A stretch of 21,303 nt of DNA from RGIG3009 sp045590415 (GCA_045590415.1 JAZNRA010000100.1:1-21303); one strand, 5' to 3'. Shown: positions 1 through 7,332, numbered from the stretch's first letter. Numbers and translations are program-made. Notes: a model not told the origin generated them from the sequence alone.

Positions 1-175
1 AGGCAGAGTTGTCTTCCTAAGACCGCTTGGCCTCCGACTTGTGGTGGTAGGTGGTATGGTGGTGTGCGAAAGTGATCGCCAAACCGAGCTGCCCGAAACC
101 GTCGGAGCGTTTTCATTGTATCGCTCTTATCGGTACGGGCGGGTAACCGTTCGGTTGTACCGCGAAAAAGAATAG
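1..175 (+). CDS. rsmD: RsmD-type 16S rRNA (guanine-N2)-methyltransferase, C-terminal fragment
   Basis: An open frame enters from the left edge and stops with TAG at 173-175. The last residues contain GGMVVCESDR, then ELPE, then LYRSYRYGRVTVRLYR. This is the characteristic tail of RsmD: the GG-(hydrophobic)-E strand, the acidic LPE segment, and the final R-Y-G-x-T strand. RsmD methylates G966 of 16S rRNA in the 30S subunit using S-adenosylmethionine. The catalytic NPPY motif lies outside the window. The gene sits 9 nt before coaD, and rsmD-coaD is a very common bacterial gene pair, which supports the call. Only about 57 codons are visible, so this rests on a short motif plus neighbourhood. Confidence 0.8.
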   Translation, partial: GRVVFLRPLGLRLVVVGGMVVCESDRQTELPETVGAFSLYRSYRYGRVTVRLYREKE

Positions 176-184
176 AGGTCGATT

Positions 185-676
185 ATGAAACTGGCAATTT
201 GTCCGGGCAGCTTTGATCCGGTGACCTGCGGTCATCTGAATATCATTGCCCGCGCGGCGGCGATGTTTGATAAAGTGATCGTCGTTGTTATGGTAAACAA
301 CAACAAGCATCCGTTATTCACACAAGACGAGCGCGTGGAATTATTAAGACGAGCCACCGCGCATCTGCCGAACGTGGAAGTGGATGCCTACGGCGGTATG
401 CTCGCGGAGTATGCCCGTGAGAAGAACGCGACGGTGATCGTCAAGGGCTTACGCGCCATGTCGGATTTCGAATATGAATTCCAGATGGCGCTCACTAACC
501 GCAAGTTGAATCCTGCGGTGGAAACGGTTTTCTTGACGACGAATGCCGAGTACATGTATCTGTCATCCAGTTTGGTTAAGCAGGTGGCGGAACTCGGCGG
601 TGATATTCGTGAATTTGTGCCAGCGTGCATTGTTAAGGATATTTTAGAAAAATACGGAAGGAACGAAGAAACATGA
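185..676 (+). CDS. coaD: Phosphopantetheine adenylyltransferase (CoA biosynthesis)
   Basis: The 163-aa product has the usual CoaD length. It transfers AMP from ATP to 4'-phosphopantetheine, giving dephospho-CoA, the penultimate step of cytosolic CoA synthesis. The nucleotidyltransferase signature GSFDPVTCGHLN lies at residues 8-19, with the T/CxGH histidine at residue 17. The family's K-G-L-R segment (VKGLRAMSDFEYEFQMA) and the YLSSSLVKQVA segment near residue 125 are also intact. The ATG at 185 is preceded by AGAGG at 174-178, which overlaps the rsmD stop. The stop overlaps the next start as ATGA at 673-676, so coaD and the coiled-coil gene are probably translationally coupled. The identity is secure. 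Confidence 0.97.
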   Translation: MKLAICPGSFDPVTCGHLNIIARAAAMFDKVIVVVMVNNNKHPLFTQDERVELLRRATAHLPNVEVDAYGGMLAEYAREKNATVIVKGLRAMSDFEYEFQMALTNRKLNPAVETVFLTTNAEYMYLSSSLVKQVAELGGDIREFVPACIVKDILEKYGRNEET

Positions 677-1134
677 CTATCGAAAACTTACTGGATCAGA
701 TCGATGAAATGATCGACAAGGCGTGGGGGTTACCGTTGTCCGGCGGCAAATGCCTGGTTGAGGCAGACAAGTTGCGCGATATCATTGACGATATTCGCGG
801 CAATATGCCCAGCGAGATCCGTCAGGCGAAATCCATCGTGGCGGACCGCGTCGACATCATTGATACCGCCAAGAAAGAAGCAGAGGACATCGTCCGTGCT
901 GCCGGGGAGCGCGCACGCGCCATGGTGATGCAGGAAGAGGTCGTCAAGCAGGCGGCGCAGAAAGCGAACGAGATCGCCACGCAGACGCAGCTCAAATGCC
1001 GCGAGATGCGCAAGGGCGCGCAGGACTTCGTGGACGATCTGCTTAAACGCACGGAAGAAGATCTTGCGAAACACGCTTCCGAGGTGCATCAGATGCGCCA
1101 GATGTTGCGTAAACCCGCTTCAAAAGACGAATAA
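673..1134 (+). CDS. Coiled-coil protein of unknown function, downstream of coaD
   Basis: This 153-aa protein has no signal peptide or membrane segment. Residues about 45-145 are almost entirely charged or Ala-rich helix, with repeated Glu/Lys/Arg and Ala spacing typical of a long coiled coil. Proteins like this, found after coaD in Clostridia, are often labelled ATPase, V-type ATPase subunit H-like or DivIVA-like. Nothing here shows a nucleotide-binding motif, so the ATPase label should not be trusted. A structural or division-related role is possible but unproven. The start overlaps the coaD stop (ATGA), and the gene is followed by a strong terminator, making it the last gene of the rsmD-coaD operon. 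Confidence 0.8.
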   Translation: MTIENLLDQIDEMIDKAWGLPLSGGKCLVEADKLRDIIDDIRGNMPSEIRQAKSIVADRVDIIDTAKKEAEDIVRAAGERARAMVMQEEVVKQAAQKANEIATQTQLKCREMRKGAQDFVDDLLKRTEEDLAKHASEVHQMRQMLRKPASKDE

Positions 1135-1145
1135 ACAAACAAGCA

Positions 1146-1181
1146 AAAGACCGACGGCAAGAAAACCGTCGGTCTTTTTTT
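1146..1181 (+). terminator. Rho-independent terminator after the coaD operon
   Basis: A hairpin with arms AAAGACCGACGG and CCGTCGGTCTTT (1146-1157 and 1166-1177) and an 8-nt loop is followed by a run of T residues. It starts 12 nt after the stop of the coiled-coil gene. Confidence 0.95.
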
Positions 1182-1212
1182 GTAAAAAACACTAAATTCT
1201 GGGACAAGCCCC

Positions 1213-1241
1213 TTGCGTTTCTCGCGAAATCGGGGTATAAT
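1213..1241 (+). promoter_or_regulatory. Sigma-A-type promoter for the NifU-like/GGGtGRT operon
   Basis: TTGCGT at 1213-1218 and a perfect TATAAT at 1236-1241 are separated by 17 nt, about 35 nt before the start codon at 1276. This promoter overlaps a possible upstream TTG start in the same frame, which argues that the upstream codons are not translated. Confidence 0.8.
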
Positions 1242-1275
1242 ACAAGATGCATTAAAATCCGAAAGGAGTAACAAT

Positions 1276-1968
1276 ATGAACTATTCCCATGAAGTTGAAC
1301 AAATGTGTATAGTGAAGAAGGGTCCGCACCACGGCCCGGCTCCCATTCCCGAAGAGGGCAAATGGGTAAAAGCTACACAGATCGCCGACATTTCCGGCCT
1401 TACCCACGGTGTGGGTTGGTGTGCACCGCAGCAGGGCACCTGCAAGCTGACGCTGAACGTCAAAGACGGCATCGTTGAAGAAGCGTTGGTGGAAACCATC
1501 GGTTGCTCCGGCATGACCCATTCTGCGGCGATGGCGGCGGAGATCTTGCCCGGCAAGACCCTGCTCGAATGCCTCAACACCGACCTCGTGTGCGATGCGA
1601 TCAACGTCGCCATGCGCGAGCTGTTCTTACAGATCGTATACGGCCGCACCCAGTCTGCTTTCTCCGAGGATGGCTTGTCCATCGGTGCCGGTCTGGAAGA
1701 CCTCGGCAAGGGCCTGCGTTCTCAGGTGGGTACTATGTATTCCACCAAAGCAAAAGGCGTGCGTTTCTTGGAAATGGCAGAGGGCTACGTCACCAAGATC
1801 GCGCTGGATGAAGAGGGCGAGGTTATCGGCTATCAGTTCGTCCGCCTCGGCAAAATGCTGGAGGATATCCGTCACGGCATGGAGCCGAACGAGGCCTACA
1901 ACAAAAACATCGGTCAGTACGGTCGCTTCGATTCTGCAGCGAAGTACATTGACCCCCGTGAAGAATAA
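1276..1968 (+). CDS. NifU-like iron-sulfur cluster scaffold-type protein
   Basis: The 230-aa protein contains a NifU/IscU-type core, the fold on which Fe-S clusters are assembled. The segment around residues 75-110 (ETIGCSGMTHSAAM, then LPGKTLLECL, then LVCDAI) matches the IscU IGC...S-A...GK(T)...E...C pattern. Cysteines are visible at 11, 49, 56, 77, 99 and 106. It is longer than IscU because of N- and C-terminal extensions. I chose ATG 1276 over an in-frame TTG at 1213 because AAAGGAG sits 6-8 nt before it and the promoter overlaps the TTG. The gene is followed after 15 nt by the GGGtGRT gene, a pairing common in Clostridia. Transfer of clusters to a specific client cannot be read from the sequence. 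Confidence 0.85.
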   Translation: MNYSHEVEQMCIVKKGPHHGPAPIPEEGKWVKATQIADISGLTHGVGWCAPQQGTCKLTLNVKDGIVEEALVETIGCSGMTHSAAMAAEILPGKTLLECLNTDLVCDAINVAMRELFLQIVYGRTQSAFSEDGLSIGAGLEDLGKGLRSQVGTMYSTKAKGVRFLEMAEGYVTKIALDEEGEVIGYQFVRLGKMLEDIRHGMEPNEAYNKNIGQYGRFDSAAKYIDPREE

Positions 1969-1983
1969 GAGGAGGTTGCAGAC

Positions 1984-2991
1984 ATGGCGAACGATGTAAA
2001 ATTCGAAGGCAAGGACAGACGTCTTGCTAAAATTGAAAAGTTTTTGGCCGAGAATGACCTCGGTTCAATGGAAGCTTGCCGCGAGCTTTGCCTGAGCAAG
2101 GGCATTGACGTGGAAGCGATCGTCAAGGGCGTACAGCCCATCGCGTTCGAAAACGCGGTATGGGCGTACACGCTGGGTGTTGCACTCGCCCTCAAACGCG
2201 GCGTGAAAGAAGCCGCCGAGGCTTCCGCTGTAATCGGTGAAGGTTTGCAGGCATTCTGCGTTCCCGGTTCGGTTGCTGAGCAGCGCAGCGTTGGCCTCGG
2301 TCACGGTAATCTCGGCAAGATGCTCTTGTCGGAAGAAACCGATTGCTTCGCGTTTTTGGCAGGTCACGAGTCATTCGCGGCCGCTGAAGGCGCTATCGGT
2401 ATTGCCCGCACCGCAAACAAAGCGCGCAAACAGCCGCTTCGCGTTATCTTAAACGGTCTCGGCAAAGACGCGGCGTATATCATCAGCCGCATCAACGGCT
2501 TCACCTACGTGGAGACCGAGTATGATTTCTACACCGACGAGCTCAAGATCGTCCGTGAAAAAGCGTTCTCCGACGGCGAGCGCGCCAAGGTTAAATGCTA
2601 CGGTGCCAACGACGTTTCCGAAGGCGTTGCGATCATGAAGCACGAGAAGGTTGAGGTTTCCATCACCGGTAACTCCTCCAACCCGACCCGCTTCCAGCAT
2701 CCGGTTGCCGGCACCTATAAGAAATGGACCATGGAGAACGGCAAAAAATACTTCTCCGTAGCATCCGGCGGCGGTACGGGCCGTACCCTGCATCCCGACA
2801 ACGTGGCAGCAGGCCCTGCGTCCTACGGTTTGACCGATACCATGGGCCGTATGCACGGTGACGCCCAGTTTGCGGGCTCGTCTTCCGTTCCGGCTCACGT
2901 GGAAATGATGGGACTCATCGGCGCAGGTAACAACCCCATGGTTGGTATGACCGTCGCTTGCGCGGTTGCCGTTTCCGAAGCACTGAAATAA
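1984..2991 (+). CDS. GGGtGRT family protein, function unknown
   Basis: The 335-aa protein carries the defining motif SGGGTGRTLHPDN near residue 260. It belongs to the conserved GGGtGRT family of anaerobes, for which I know no established biochemical function. No membrane segment or signal peptide is visible. The sequence is rich in Gly/Ala and has the look of a compact cytosolic enzyme; Cys residues occur near 33, 37, 91 and 118, but there is no clear CxxC motif. AGGAGG lies 8-10 nt before ATG 1984. Co-transcription with the NifU-like gene suggests a link to Fe-S cluster biology or an Fe-S enzyme, which is inference from context only. Confidence 0.85.
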   Translation: MANDVKFEGKDRRLAKIEKFLAENDLGSMEACRELCLSKGIDVEAIVKGVQPIAFENAVWAYTLGVALALKRGVKEAAEASAVIGEGLQAFCVPGSVAEQRSVGLGHGNLGKMLLSEETDCFAFLAGHESFAAAEGAIGIARTANKARKQPLRVILNGLGKDAAYIISRINGFTYVETEYDFYTDELKIVREKAFSDGERAKVKCYGANDVSEGVAIMKHEKVEVSITGNSSNPTRFQHPVAGTYKKWTMENGKKYFSVASGGGTGRTLHPDNVAAGPASYGLTDTMGRMHGDAQFAGSSSVPAHVEMMGLIGAGNNPMVGMTVACAVAVSEALK

Positions 2992-3003
2992 GATTGGTTT
3001 GAA

Positions 3004-3045
3004 CAAAAAAGCGACACGACGCCAACGGCACCGTGTCGCTTTTTG
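3004..3045 (+). terminator. Rho-independent terminator after the GGGtGRT gene
   Basis: A 13-bp stem with arms AAAAAGCGACACG and CGTGTCGCTTTTT (3006-3018 and 3032-3044) ends in a T run. It begins 15 nt after the stop codon. Confidence 0.95.
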
Positions 3046-3095
3046 CTTTGATTATGTGAGTACGGCTTTCCGAAAGGTTATCGCAATTAAACCAA

Positions 3096-3124
3096 TTGAC
3101 AGATTTGTTGTATGATGTTACAAT
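3096..3124 (+). promoter_or_regulatory. Near-consensus promoter for the acyltransferase gene
   Basis: TTGACA at 3096-3101 and TACAAT at 3119-3124 are separated by exactly 17 nt. They lie about 40 nt before the acyltransferase start codon. Confidence 0.85.
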
Positions 3125-3165
3125 TCGACTGAATAAAACGCAAACAATTGTCAGGAGTAGGGGAT

Positions 3166-4260
3166 ATGAGCCAGCTTCAAACAAGCAATAAGCGTGTCGG
3201 AGAAATGGAGTTTCTTCGGTTTCTCTTTTCCGTTATCATCGTGTTACATCATTCCCGCAATTTTGTCGGGAATGCCACTTCGTTGTTTCTAAACGGCGCC
3301 TTTGCGGTGGAGTTTTTCTTTATATTGTCGGGATTCCTGATGATGAAAAGTATGAGCAAGCTGCAAGGTGATCCTGAAAATCTTGGTGGGGAAACGGTAC
3401 GGTTTATCAAAAAGAAATATCTGTCGCTTTGTCCGGATATGATCGTTTCGTGGATCATCGGAGCCGTTGCCACCGCTGTGGTTGCCAAGTACACGGTCGG
3501 TGCGATCGGCAATATGCTTCGTGACGGTATATGGGAGATGGGGCTGTTGACGATGACGGGTATCCGTATGTCCACCATCAACAATGCCGTATGGTATCTG
3601 TCGTCGATGCTTTTGTGTATGGCGGTCCTGTATCCTTTATTGCGCAAGTATAAAAATATGGCAAAATTCGTGGTGATTCCGATCATTACGCTGTTGATAT
3701 TCGGTTACTTTATCGTTAAAACCGATAGTATACGCTTGCCGTTCGGATGGGCGGGCGTTACGTACCGCGGTAATCTGCGTGCCTTTGCCGATCTTGGTGT
3801 CGGCATCGTTCTTTATCAGATCACCGAAACGTTTAAGACAAAACGAATAACCGCGTTTTCAAAAGTGCTGTTGACGGTTGTCAAGTATGTTGGCGTGCTT
3901 TCACTCGTTTGGTATATGTACGCTATCAGAAAACCCACCGTTCAGTACGATCTGTTCTATATTTTCGTGATTATGCTGGTCATCGGTCTGGTGTTTAGTA
4001 ATCAGACGTATGGTGCGCGACTGTTTGATAATCGCGTGGTAGGTTTCTTAGGCAAATTCAGCTTGCCATTATATTTATCGCATTATTATTGGTCGCGTCT
4101 GCTCAAAGAGCTACCGGCATCGGTTGGCGCAACGCAGGCGATGCTCCTCTATTTGTTGCTCAGTGTGGTGACCGCCGCGGTGGTGATGGCACTGTCAGCA
4201 CTTATCAAAAAATATAAGCCGTTTTCCGAAATAAAGCGCTTGTTTGTAAAAACGGCATAA
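3166..4260 (+). CDS. Acyltransferase-3 family integral membrane protein
   Basis: The 364-aa protein has about ten hydrophobic segments. It begins with the family's N-terminal pattern: GEMEFLRFLFSVIIVLHH, in which the His after the first helix is the proposed catalytic residue, then VEFFFILSGFLM. A late LPLYLSHYYW segment also fits. Family members acylate sugars of envelope polysaccharides, LPS, peptidoglycan or macrolides at the membrane, using acyl-CoA as donor. The acceptor here is unknown. ATG 3166 was preferred over an in-frame TTG at 3148 because AGGAG at 3153-3157 is correctly spaced. The gene stands alone, with its own promoter and terminator and no glycosyltransferases nearby, so the substrate cannot be guessed from neighbours. 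Confidence 0.9.
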   Translation: MSQLQTSNKRVGEMEFLRFLFSVIIVLHHSRNFVGNATSLFLNGAFAVEFFFILSGFLMMKSMSKLQGDPENLGGETVRFIKKKYLSLCPDMIVSWIIGAVATAVVAKYTVGAIGNMLRDGIWEMGLLTMTGIRMSTINNAVWYLSSMLLCMAVLYPLLRKYKNMAKFVVIPIITLLIFGYFIVKTDSIRLPFGWAGVTYRGNLRAFADLGVGIVLYQITETFKTKRITAFSKVLLTVVKYVGVLSLVWYMYAIRKPTVQYDLFYIFVIMLVIGLVFSNQTYGARLFDNRVVGFLGKFSLPLYLSHYYWSRLLKELPASVGATQAMLLYLLLSVVTAAVVMALSALIKKYKPFSEIKRLFVKTA

Positions 4261-4281
4261 TCCAAGCGGTTCAAAACATAA

Positions 4282-4316
4282 AACACCGCCGCATCACAGT
4301 GTGATGCGGCGGTGTT
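4282..4316. terminator. Bidirectional terminator between convergent genes
   Basis: A perfect 16-bp stem (4282-4297 with 4301-4316) closes a 3-nt loop. T-rich tracts follow on both strands: GTTTATA on plus, and TTTTATGTTTTG on minus. It separates the acyltransferase gene from the convergent DtxR-type regulator, whose stop codon begins 3 nt away. Confidence 0.85.
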
Positions 4317-4318
4317 GT

Positions 4319-4675
4319 TTATACTTGTGCTTTGATGGCTTCAAACGTTTCGTTGCTGATGACGTGTTCGATCTTGCAAGCATCCTCCGAGGCGACGTCG
4401 GGGGAAACGCCCAACTTTACAAAAAAGCCGGTTAACACGCGATGGCGTTCGTAGGTGCGTTCGGCGACGGTGATACCGATCTCCGTCAACTTTAAATACC
4501 CGTTATCATCCACGGTAATAAACCCGCCGTTTTTAAGAAGTCCGACGGCACGGCTGACGCTCGGCTTGGAATATCCCATTTCCTCCGCCACGTCAACGCT
4601 GCGGACGGCGGCTTTTTGCTTGGATAGCAGGTAAATGGTTTCCAGATACATCTCACCGGATTCTTGTAATTGCAC
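4319..4675 (-). CDS. DtxR/MntR-family metal-dependent transcriptional regulator (short form)
   Basis: The 118-aa protein has an N-terminal winged helix (residues 5-65, with SVDVAEEMGYSKPSVSRAVG as the helix-turn-helix) and a metal-binding dimerisation domain (residues 70-115). It lacks the C-terminal SH3-like domain of full-length DtxR. Candidate metal ligands are Met9, Cys100, Glu103 and His104, aligning with the DtxR iron site Met10, Cys102, Glu105, His106. MntR has Asp at the first position and Glu at the second. Such proteins repress metal-uptake genes when metal is bound. The GTG start is supported by AAGGGGGTGG just upstream. The gene is divergent from the flavoprotein operon. Iron over manganese is my inference from these ligands. 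Confidence 0.9.
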   Translation of the reverse strand: MQLQESGEMYLETIYLLSKQKAAVRSVDVAEEMGYSKPSVSRAVGLLKNGGFITVDDNGYLKLTEIGITVAERTYERHRVLTGFFVKLGVSPDVASEDACKIEHVISNETFEAIKAQV

Positions 4676-4708
4676 AAAGCCACCCCCTTCTTTAAAACTC
4701 TTACTATC

Positions 4709-4736
4709 AGTATACCATGTTTTTTCGGCTTTGCAA
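4709..4736 (-). promoter_or_regulatory. Promoter of the DtxR-type regulator gene
   Basis: On the minus strand, TTGCAA (4736-4731) and TATACT (4714-4709) are separated by 16 nt, about 34 nt before the GTG start. Confidence 0.7.
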
Positions 4737-4753
4737 GTCCAAAAGGAAACCTC

Positions 4754-4782
4754 TTGCCGTAATACGGCGAAACGTGTATAAT
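4754..4782 (+). promoter_or_regulatory. Promoter of the flavoprotein-GNAT-nitroreductase-kinase operon, with internal palindrome
   Basis: TTGCCG at 4754-4759 and a perfect TATAAT at 4777-4782 are separated by 17 nt. A perfect palindrome, GCCGTA-A-TACGGC (4756-4768), overlaps the -35 box and half of the spacer. That is where a repressor would block RNA polymerase. Confidence 0.75.
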
Positions 4783-4807
4783 GAAGGTATCTTAAGGGGG
4801 AACGACC

Positions 4808-5425
4808 ATGAAAGTGTTATTGATAAACGGCAGCCCTCGCGTGGGCGGCAACACCGCCGTGGCGTTGGCGGAAATGGAAGCTGTGTTTGCAAAAAACGGG
4901 ATCGAGACCGAAACCGTGCAGGTAGGAAATCGGGAGATCCGCGGTTGCGTGGCGTGCTTTCAATGTGTGAAGACAGGCAAATGTGCGATTAACGACATTG
5001 TGAATGAGTTGGCACAGAAACTGGAGCAGTGCGACGGGCTCGTACTCGGCAGCCCGGTGTACTACGCGGCCGCCAACAGCACGCTGACCGCCTTGTTGGA
5101 TCGCTTGTTTTACAGTTCCGGGTTTGATAAAACGATGAAAGTCGGTGCCGCGGTGGCGGTTGCACGGCGCGGCGGTTGCTCCACAGCGTTCGATCAGCTG
5201 AACAAGTATTTTACCATTTCCGGCATGCCGATCGCCTCCAGTCAGTATTGGAACAGCGCACACGGCAGAGCACCGGGCCAGGCGGCGGAAGACGCCGAGG
5301 GTCTGCAAACCATGCGCGTACTTGCCGAAAATATGACCTTTTTAATGAAAAGTATCGCACTCGGCAAGGAAGCGTTCGGTCTGCCCGAAACGGAAAAACG
5401 GGTATGGACGAATTTTATCAGATAA
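4808..5425 (+). CDS. Iron-sulfur flavoprotein / NADPH-dependent FMN reductase family protein
   Basis: The 205-aa protein has a flavodoxin-like fold. The N-terminal strand is followed by the FMN phosphate loop NGSPRVGGNT (residues 7-16), and a second flavin segment, GSPVYYAAAN, lies at 81-90. Between them is a compact cysteine motif, CVACFQCVKTGKC (Cys 47, 50, 53, 59). This is the CX2CX2CX5C spacing typical of the Isf iron-sulfur flavoproteins of methanogens and clostridia, which bind a [4Fe-4S] cluster and pass electrons from ferredoxin or reduce O2/peroxide. The start has AAGGGGG 7 nt upstream. It is the first gene of a four-gene operon and divergent from the DtxR-type regulator. The physiological acceptor is unknown. 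Confidence 0.88.
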   Translation: MKVLLINGSPRVGGNTAVALAEMEAVFAKNGIETETVQVGNREIRGCVACFQCVKTGKCAINDIVNELAQKLEQCDGLVLGSPVYYAAANSTLTALLDRLFYSSGFDKTMKVGAAVAVARRGGCSTAFDQLNKYFTISGMPIASSQYWNSAHGRAPGQAAEDAEGLQTMRVLAENMTFLMKSIALGKEAFGLPETEKRVWTNFIR

Positions 5426-5436
5426 GGTGACGATAT

Positions 5437-5868
5437 ATGCGTATTGAGCAGTTCCGCGGTGTCCCAAAGGAGGCGTTGGCCGTTCGCATCACCGTTTTTG
5501 TAGAGGAACAGGGGTTTGTGGATGAGATCGACGAGATCGATAATACCGCCGCTCACTTTGTTTTGTTTTCCGAGGATGAACAGCCGATCGCGACCTGCCG
5601 CGTGTTTTCGGCAGGTGGTGGCGATGACTACGTGTTAGGCAGATTATGCGTGCTCAAGGAGCACCGCGGCAACGGCTATGGCAGTTTGTTAATTGAACGG
5701 GCCGAACAGCACGTGCTGGCGGTCGGTGGCAGTAGTTTGCGTTTACATTCGCAGTACCACGCGGCGTCATTTTATGAAAAACTTGGATACGTGACATACG
5801 GCGAGGTGGAAAACGAACAAGGGAAACCGCACATCTGGATGATAAAACACTTTAAAGGAGTCGTGTGA
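5437..5868 (+). CDS. GNAT-family N-acetyltransferase (ElaA-like)
   Basis: The 143-aa single-domain protein has the acetyl-CoA pyrophosphate-binding loop RGNGYG (residues 77-82), after the beta-4 strand LGRLCVLKEH. The N-terminus (AVRITVFVEEQGFVDEIDEID) matches the ElaA-type subgroup, where an R-x-x-V-F-V-x-E-Q-G run is followed by an acidic stretch. The FYEKLGY and C-terminal GKPHIWMIK segments also fit. It probably acetylates an amine on a small molecule or protein, but the acceptor cannot be inferred. It starts 11 nt after the flavoprotein stop with an AAGGTGA ribosome binding site, so it belongs to the same operon. Confidence 0.88.
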   Translation: MRIEQFRGVPKEALAVRITVFVEEQGFVDEIDEIDNTAAHFVLFSEDEQPIATCRVFSAGGGDDYVLGRLCVLKEHRGNGYGSLLIERAEQHVLAVGGSSLRLHSQYHAASFYEKLGYVTYGEVENEQGKPHIWMIKHFKGVV

Positions 5869-5869
5869 T

Positions 5870-6403
5870 ATGAGTTTTTTAGAAATTGCAAAGCTGCGGC
5901 AATCCTGCCGAAGCTTTGATGCGACACGTGCGGTGGAGGAGGAAAAGCTCACGCAGATACTGGAAGCGGCGCGGTTAGCACCCTCTGCCAGCAACGGGCA
6001 ACCGTACCACCTGACCGTGTGCACGGGAACGCTTGCCAAGAGGGTTGCCGAAGCGACGCAAGAGGGCGGAGCAAACAAATTTTCATCGGACGCACCGGTA
6101 CAGCTCGTCGTTTCCGAAAAGCCGAACATCAAGGACACCATAGACGGTGCCAAAACCACCGGTACCGACTATCGCGCTATCGACATCGGCATCGTGGCGG
6201 CGTATCTCACCGCCGAAGCGACCGCACAGGGACTCTCTACGTGCATTTTGGGTTGGTTGAACGGCGAAACGATCCAAAAACTATGCGGCATTGACGGCGC
6301 GATACGGTTAGTCATTTCGCTCGGGTATGCGAAAGGCGGGGACAAACTCCGCACCAAACAACGCAAAACGATGGGTGAACTGGTTACGCGTTTATCCGAT
6401 TGA
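5870..6403 (+). CDS. Nitroreductase-family FMN oxidoreductase
   Basis: The 177-aa protein is of nitroreductase length. The FMN-binding elements are visible: R-Q-S-C-R-S-F at residues 10-16, APSASNGQPYHL at 37-48, and a late GYAKGGDK segment near the C-terminus. Family members transfer electrons from NAD(P)H or another flavoprotein to nitro groups, quinones or flavins. The start is one nucleotide after the GNAT stop, with AAAGGAG upstream. With an iron-sulfur flavoprotein in the same operon, an electron relay between the two is plausible. The substrate is unknown. Confidence 0.9.
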   Translation: MSFLEIAKLRQSCRSFDATRAVEEEKLTQILEAARLAPSASNGQPYHLTVCTGTLAKRVAEATQEGGANKFSSDAPVQLVVSEKPNIKDTIDGAKTTGTDYRAIDIGIVAAYLTAEATAQGLSTCILGWLNGETIQKLCGIDGAIRLVISLGYAKGGDKLRTKQRKTMGELVTRLSD

Positions 6404-6417
6404 CAGGGGGGAGCAGC

Positions 6418-7332
6418 GTGGTCTATACCGTTACGTGTAATCCCGCGTTGGATTACGTCATGCACATACCGCAGTTGAAAACGGATGACATCAACCGCTC
6501 TGTGCGGGAGACGCTGACGTTCGGTGGAAAAGGTATCAACGTATCCGCGGTGTTAGCGCGCTTGTCTGTTCCCACGCGCGCGTTGGGCTTTACGGCGGGA
6601 TTCATGGGCGAAAAACTGAAGAGCTTGCTGACCGATGAGGGCATTGCGTGTGATTTTGTGGAGTTGGCGGGGGGAGAGACCCGCATCAACGTGAAGATCC
6701 GCACCGATACCGAGATTGATATCAACGCAGGCGGCCCACCGGTAGAAGCGTCAGACATTGACTGCCTTTTGCAGAAGCTTGACACCCTTTGCTCCGGCGA
6801 CGTGTTAGTACTCGCGGGCTCGGTGCCGAGCGGGTTGCCGCAGGATCTGTACGTGCAGATGCTCCGGCGGCTGGAAGGACGAGGTATACTCGTTGTGGTG
6901 GATGCCGAGAAAAAACTGCTGCGTGATACGCTCCCTTATCGTCCCTTTTTGATCAAACCCAACCATCACGAACTGGGTGCGCTGTTTGAAAAAGAATTGC
7001 ACACCGCCGAGGAGATTGTTTCCCACGCGCGGCAGCTTCAAGCGGAGGGTGCACGCAACGTGTTGGTGTCCCGTGCGCAGGATGGTGCCCTGCTTTTGGA
7101 TGAAACCGGCGCTTGCCGCGTGATCGGCAACGCACCCGGGACACTGCGCAGCTCGGTCGGATGTGGCGACAGCATGGTCGCCGGCTTTATCGCCGGGTGG
7201 CTTCAAAAAGGCGATTATGCCTATGCCCTGCGGCTCGGCACGGCTTGCGGAAACGCGACCGCCTTTTCGGACAACTTAGCCACCAAAGCGGAGATCGATA
7301 AAGCGCTTGCCTGTTTGACCGACAAAAAATAG
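6418..7332 (+). CDS. PfkB-family sugar-phosphate kinase, probable 1-phosphofructokinase
   Basis: The 304-aa protein shows the hexose-phosphate branch of PfkB kinases: start VYTVTCNPALDYV, the substrate signature GGKGINVS (36-43), DINAGGPPV, AGSVPSG, IKPNHHELG, and the anion hole plus catalytic base in VGCGDSMVAGF (Asp about 251). FruK phosphorylates fructose-1-phosphate to fructose-1,6-bisphosphate; LacC (tagatose-6-phosphate kinase) is the main alternative. No fruA PTS gene or fruR is adjacent, so I do not assign a symbol. GTG 6418 was chosen over the in-frame TTG at 6400: it has GGGGGGAG just upstream and gives the family's usual N-terminus. It is the last gene of the operon. Confidence 0.88.
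   Translation: MVYTVTCNPALDYVMHIPQLKTDDINRSVRETLTFGGKGINVSAVLARLSVPTRALGFTAGFMGEKLKSLLTDEGIACDFVELAGGETRINVKIRTDTEIDINAGGPPVEASDIDCLLQKLDTLCSGDVLVLAGSVPSGLPQDLYVQMLRRLEGRGILVVVDAEKKLLRDTLPYRPFLIKPNHHELGALFEKELHTAEEIVSHARQLQAEGARNVLVSRAQDGALLLDETGACRVIGNAPGTLRSSVGCGDSMVAGFIAGWLQKGDYAYALRLGTACGNATAFSDNLATKAEIDKALACLTDKK

Noticed and set aside
1213..1275. In-frame TTG extension of the NifU-like gene
   Set aside because: The extension overlaps the -35 and -10 of the promoter, while ATG 1276 has a well-placed AAAGGAG.
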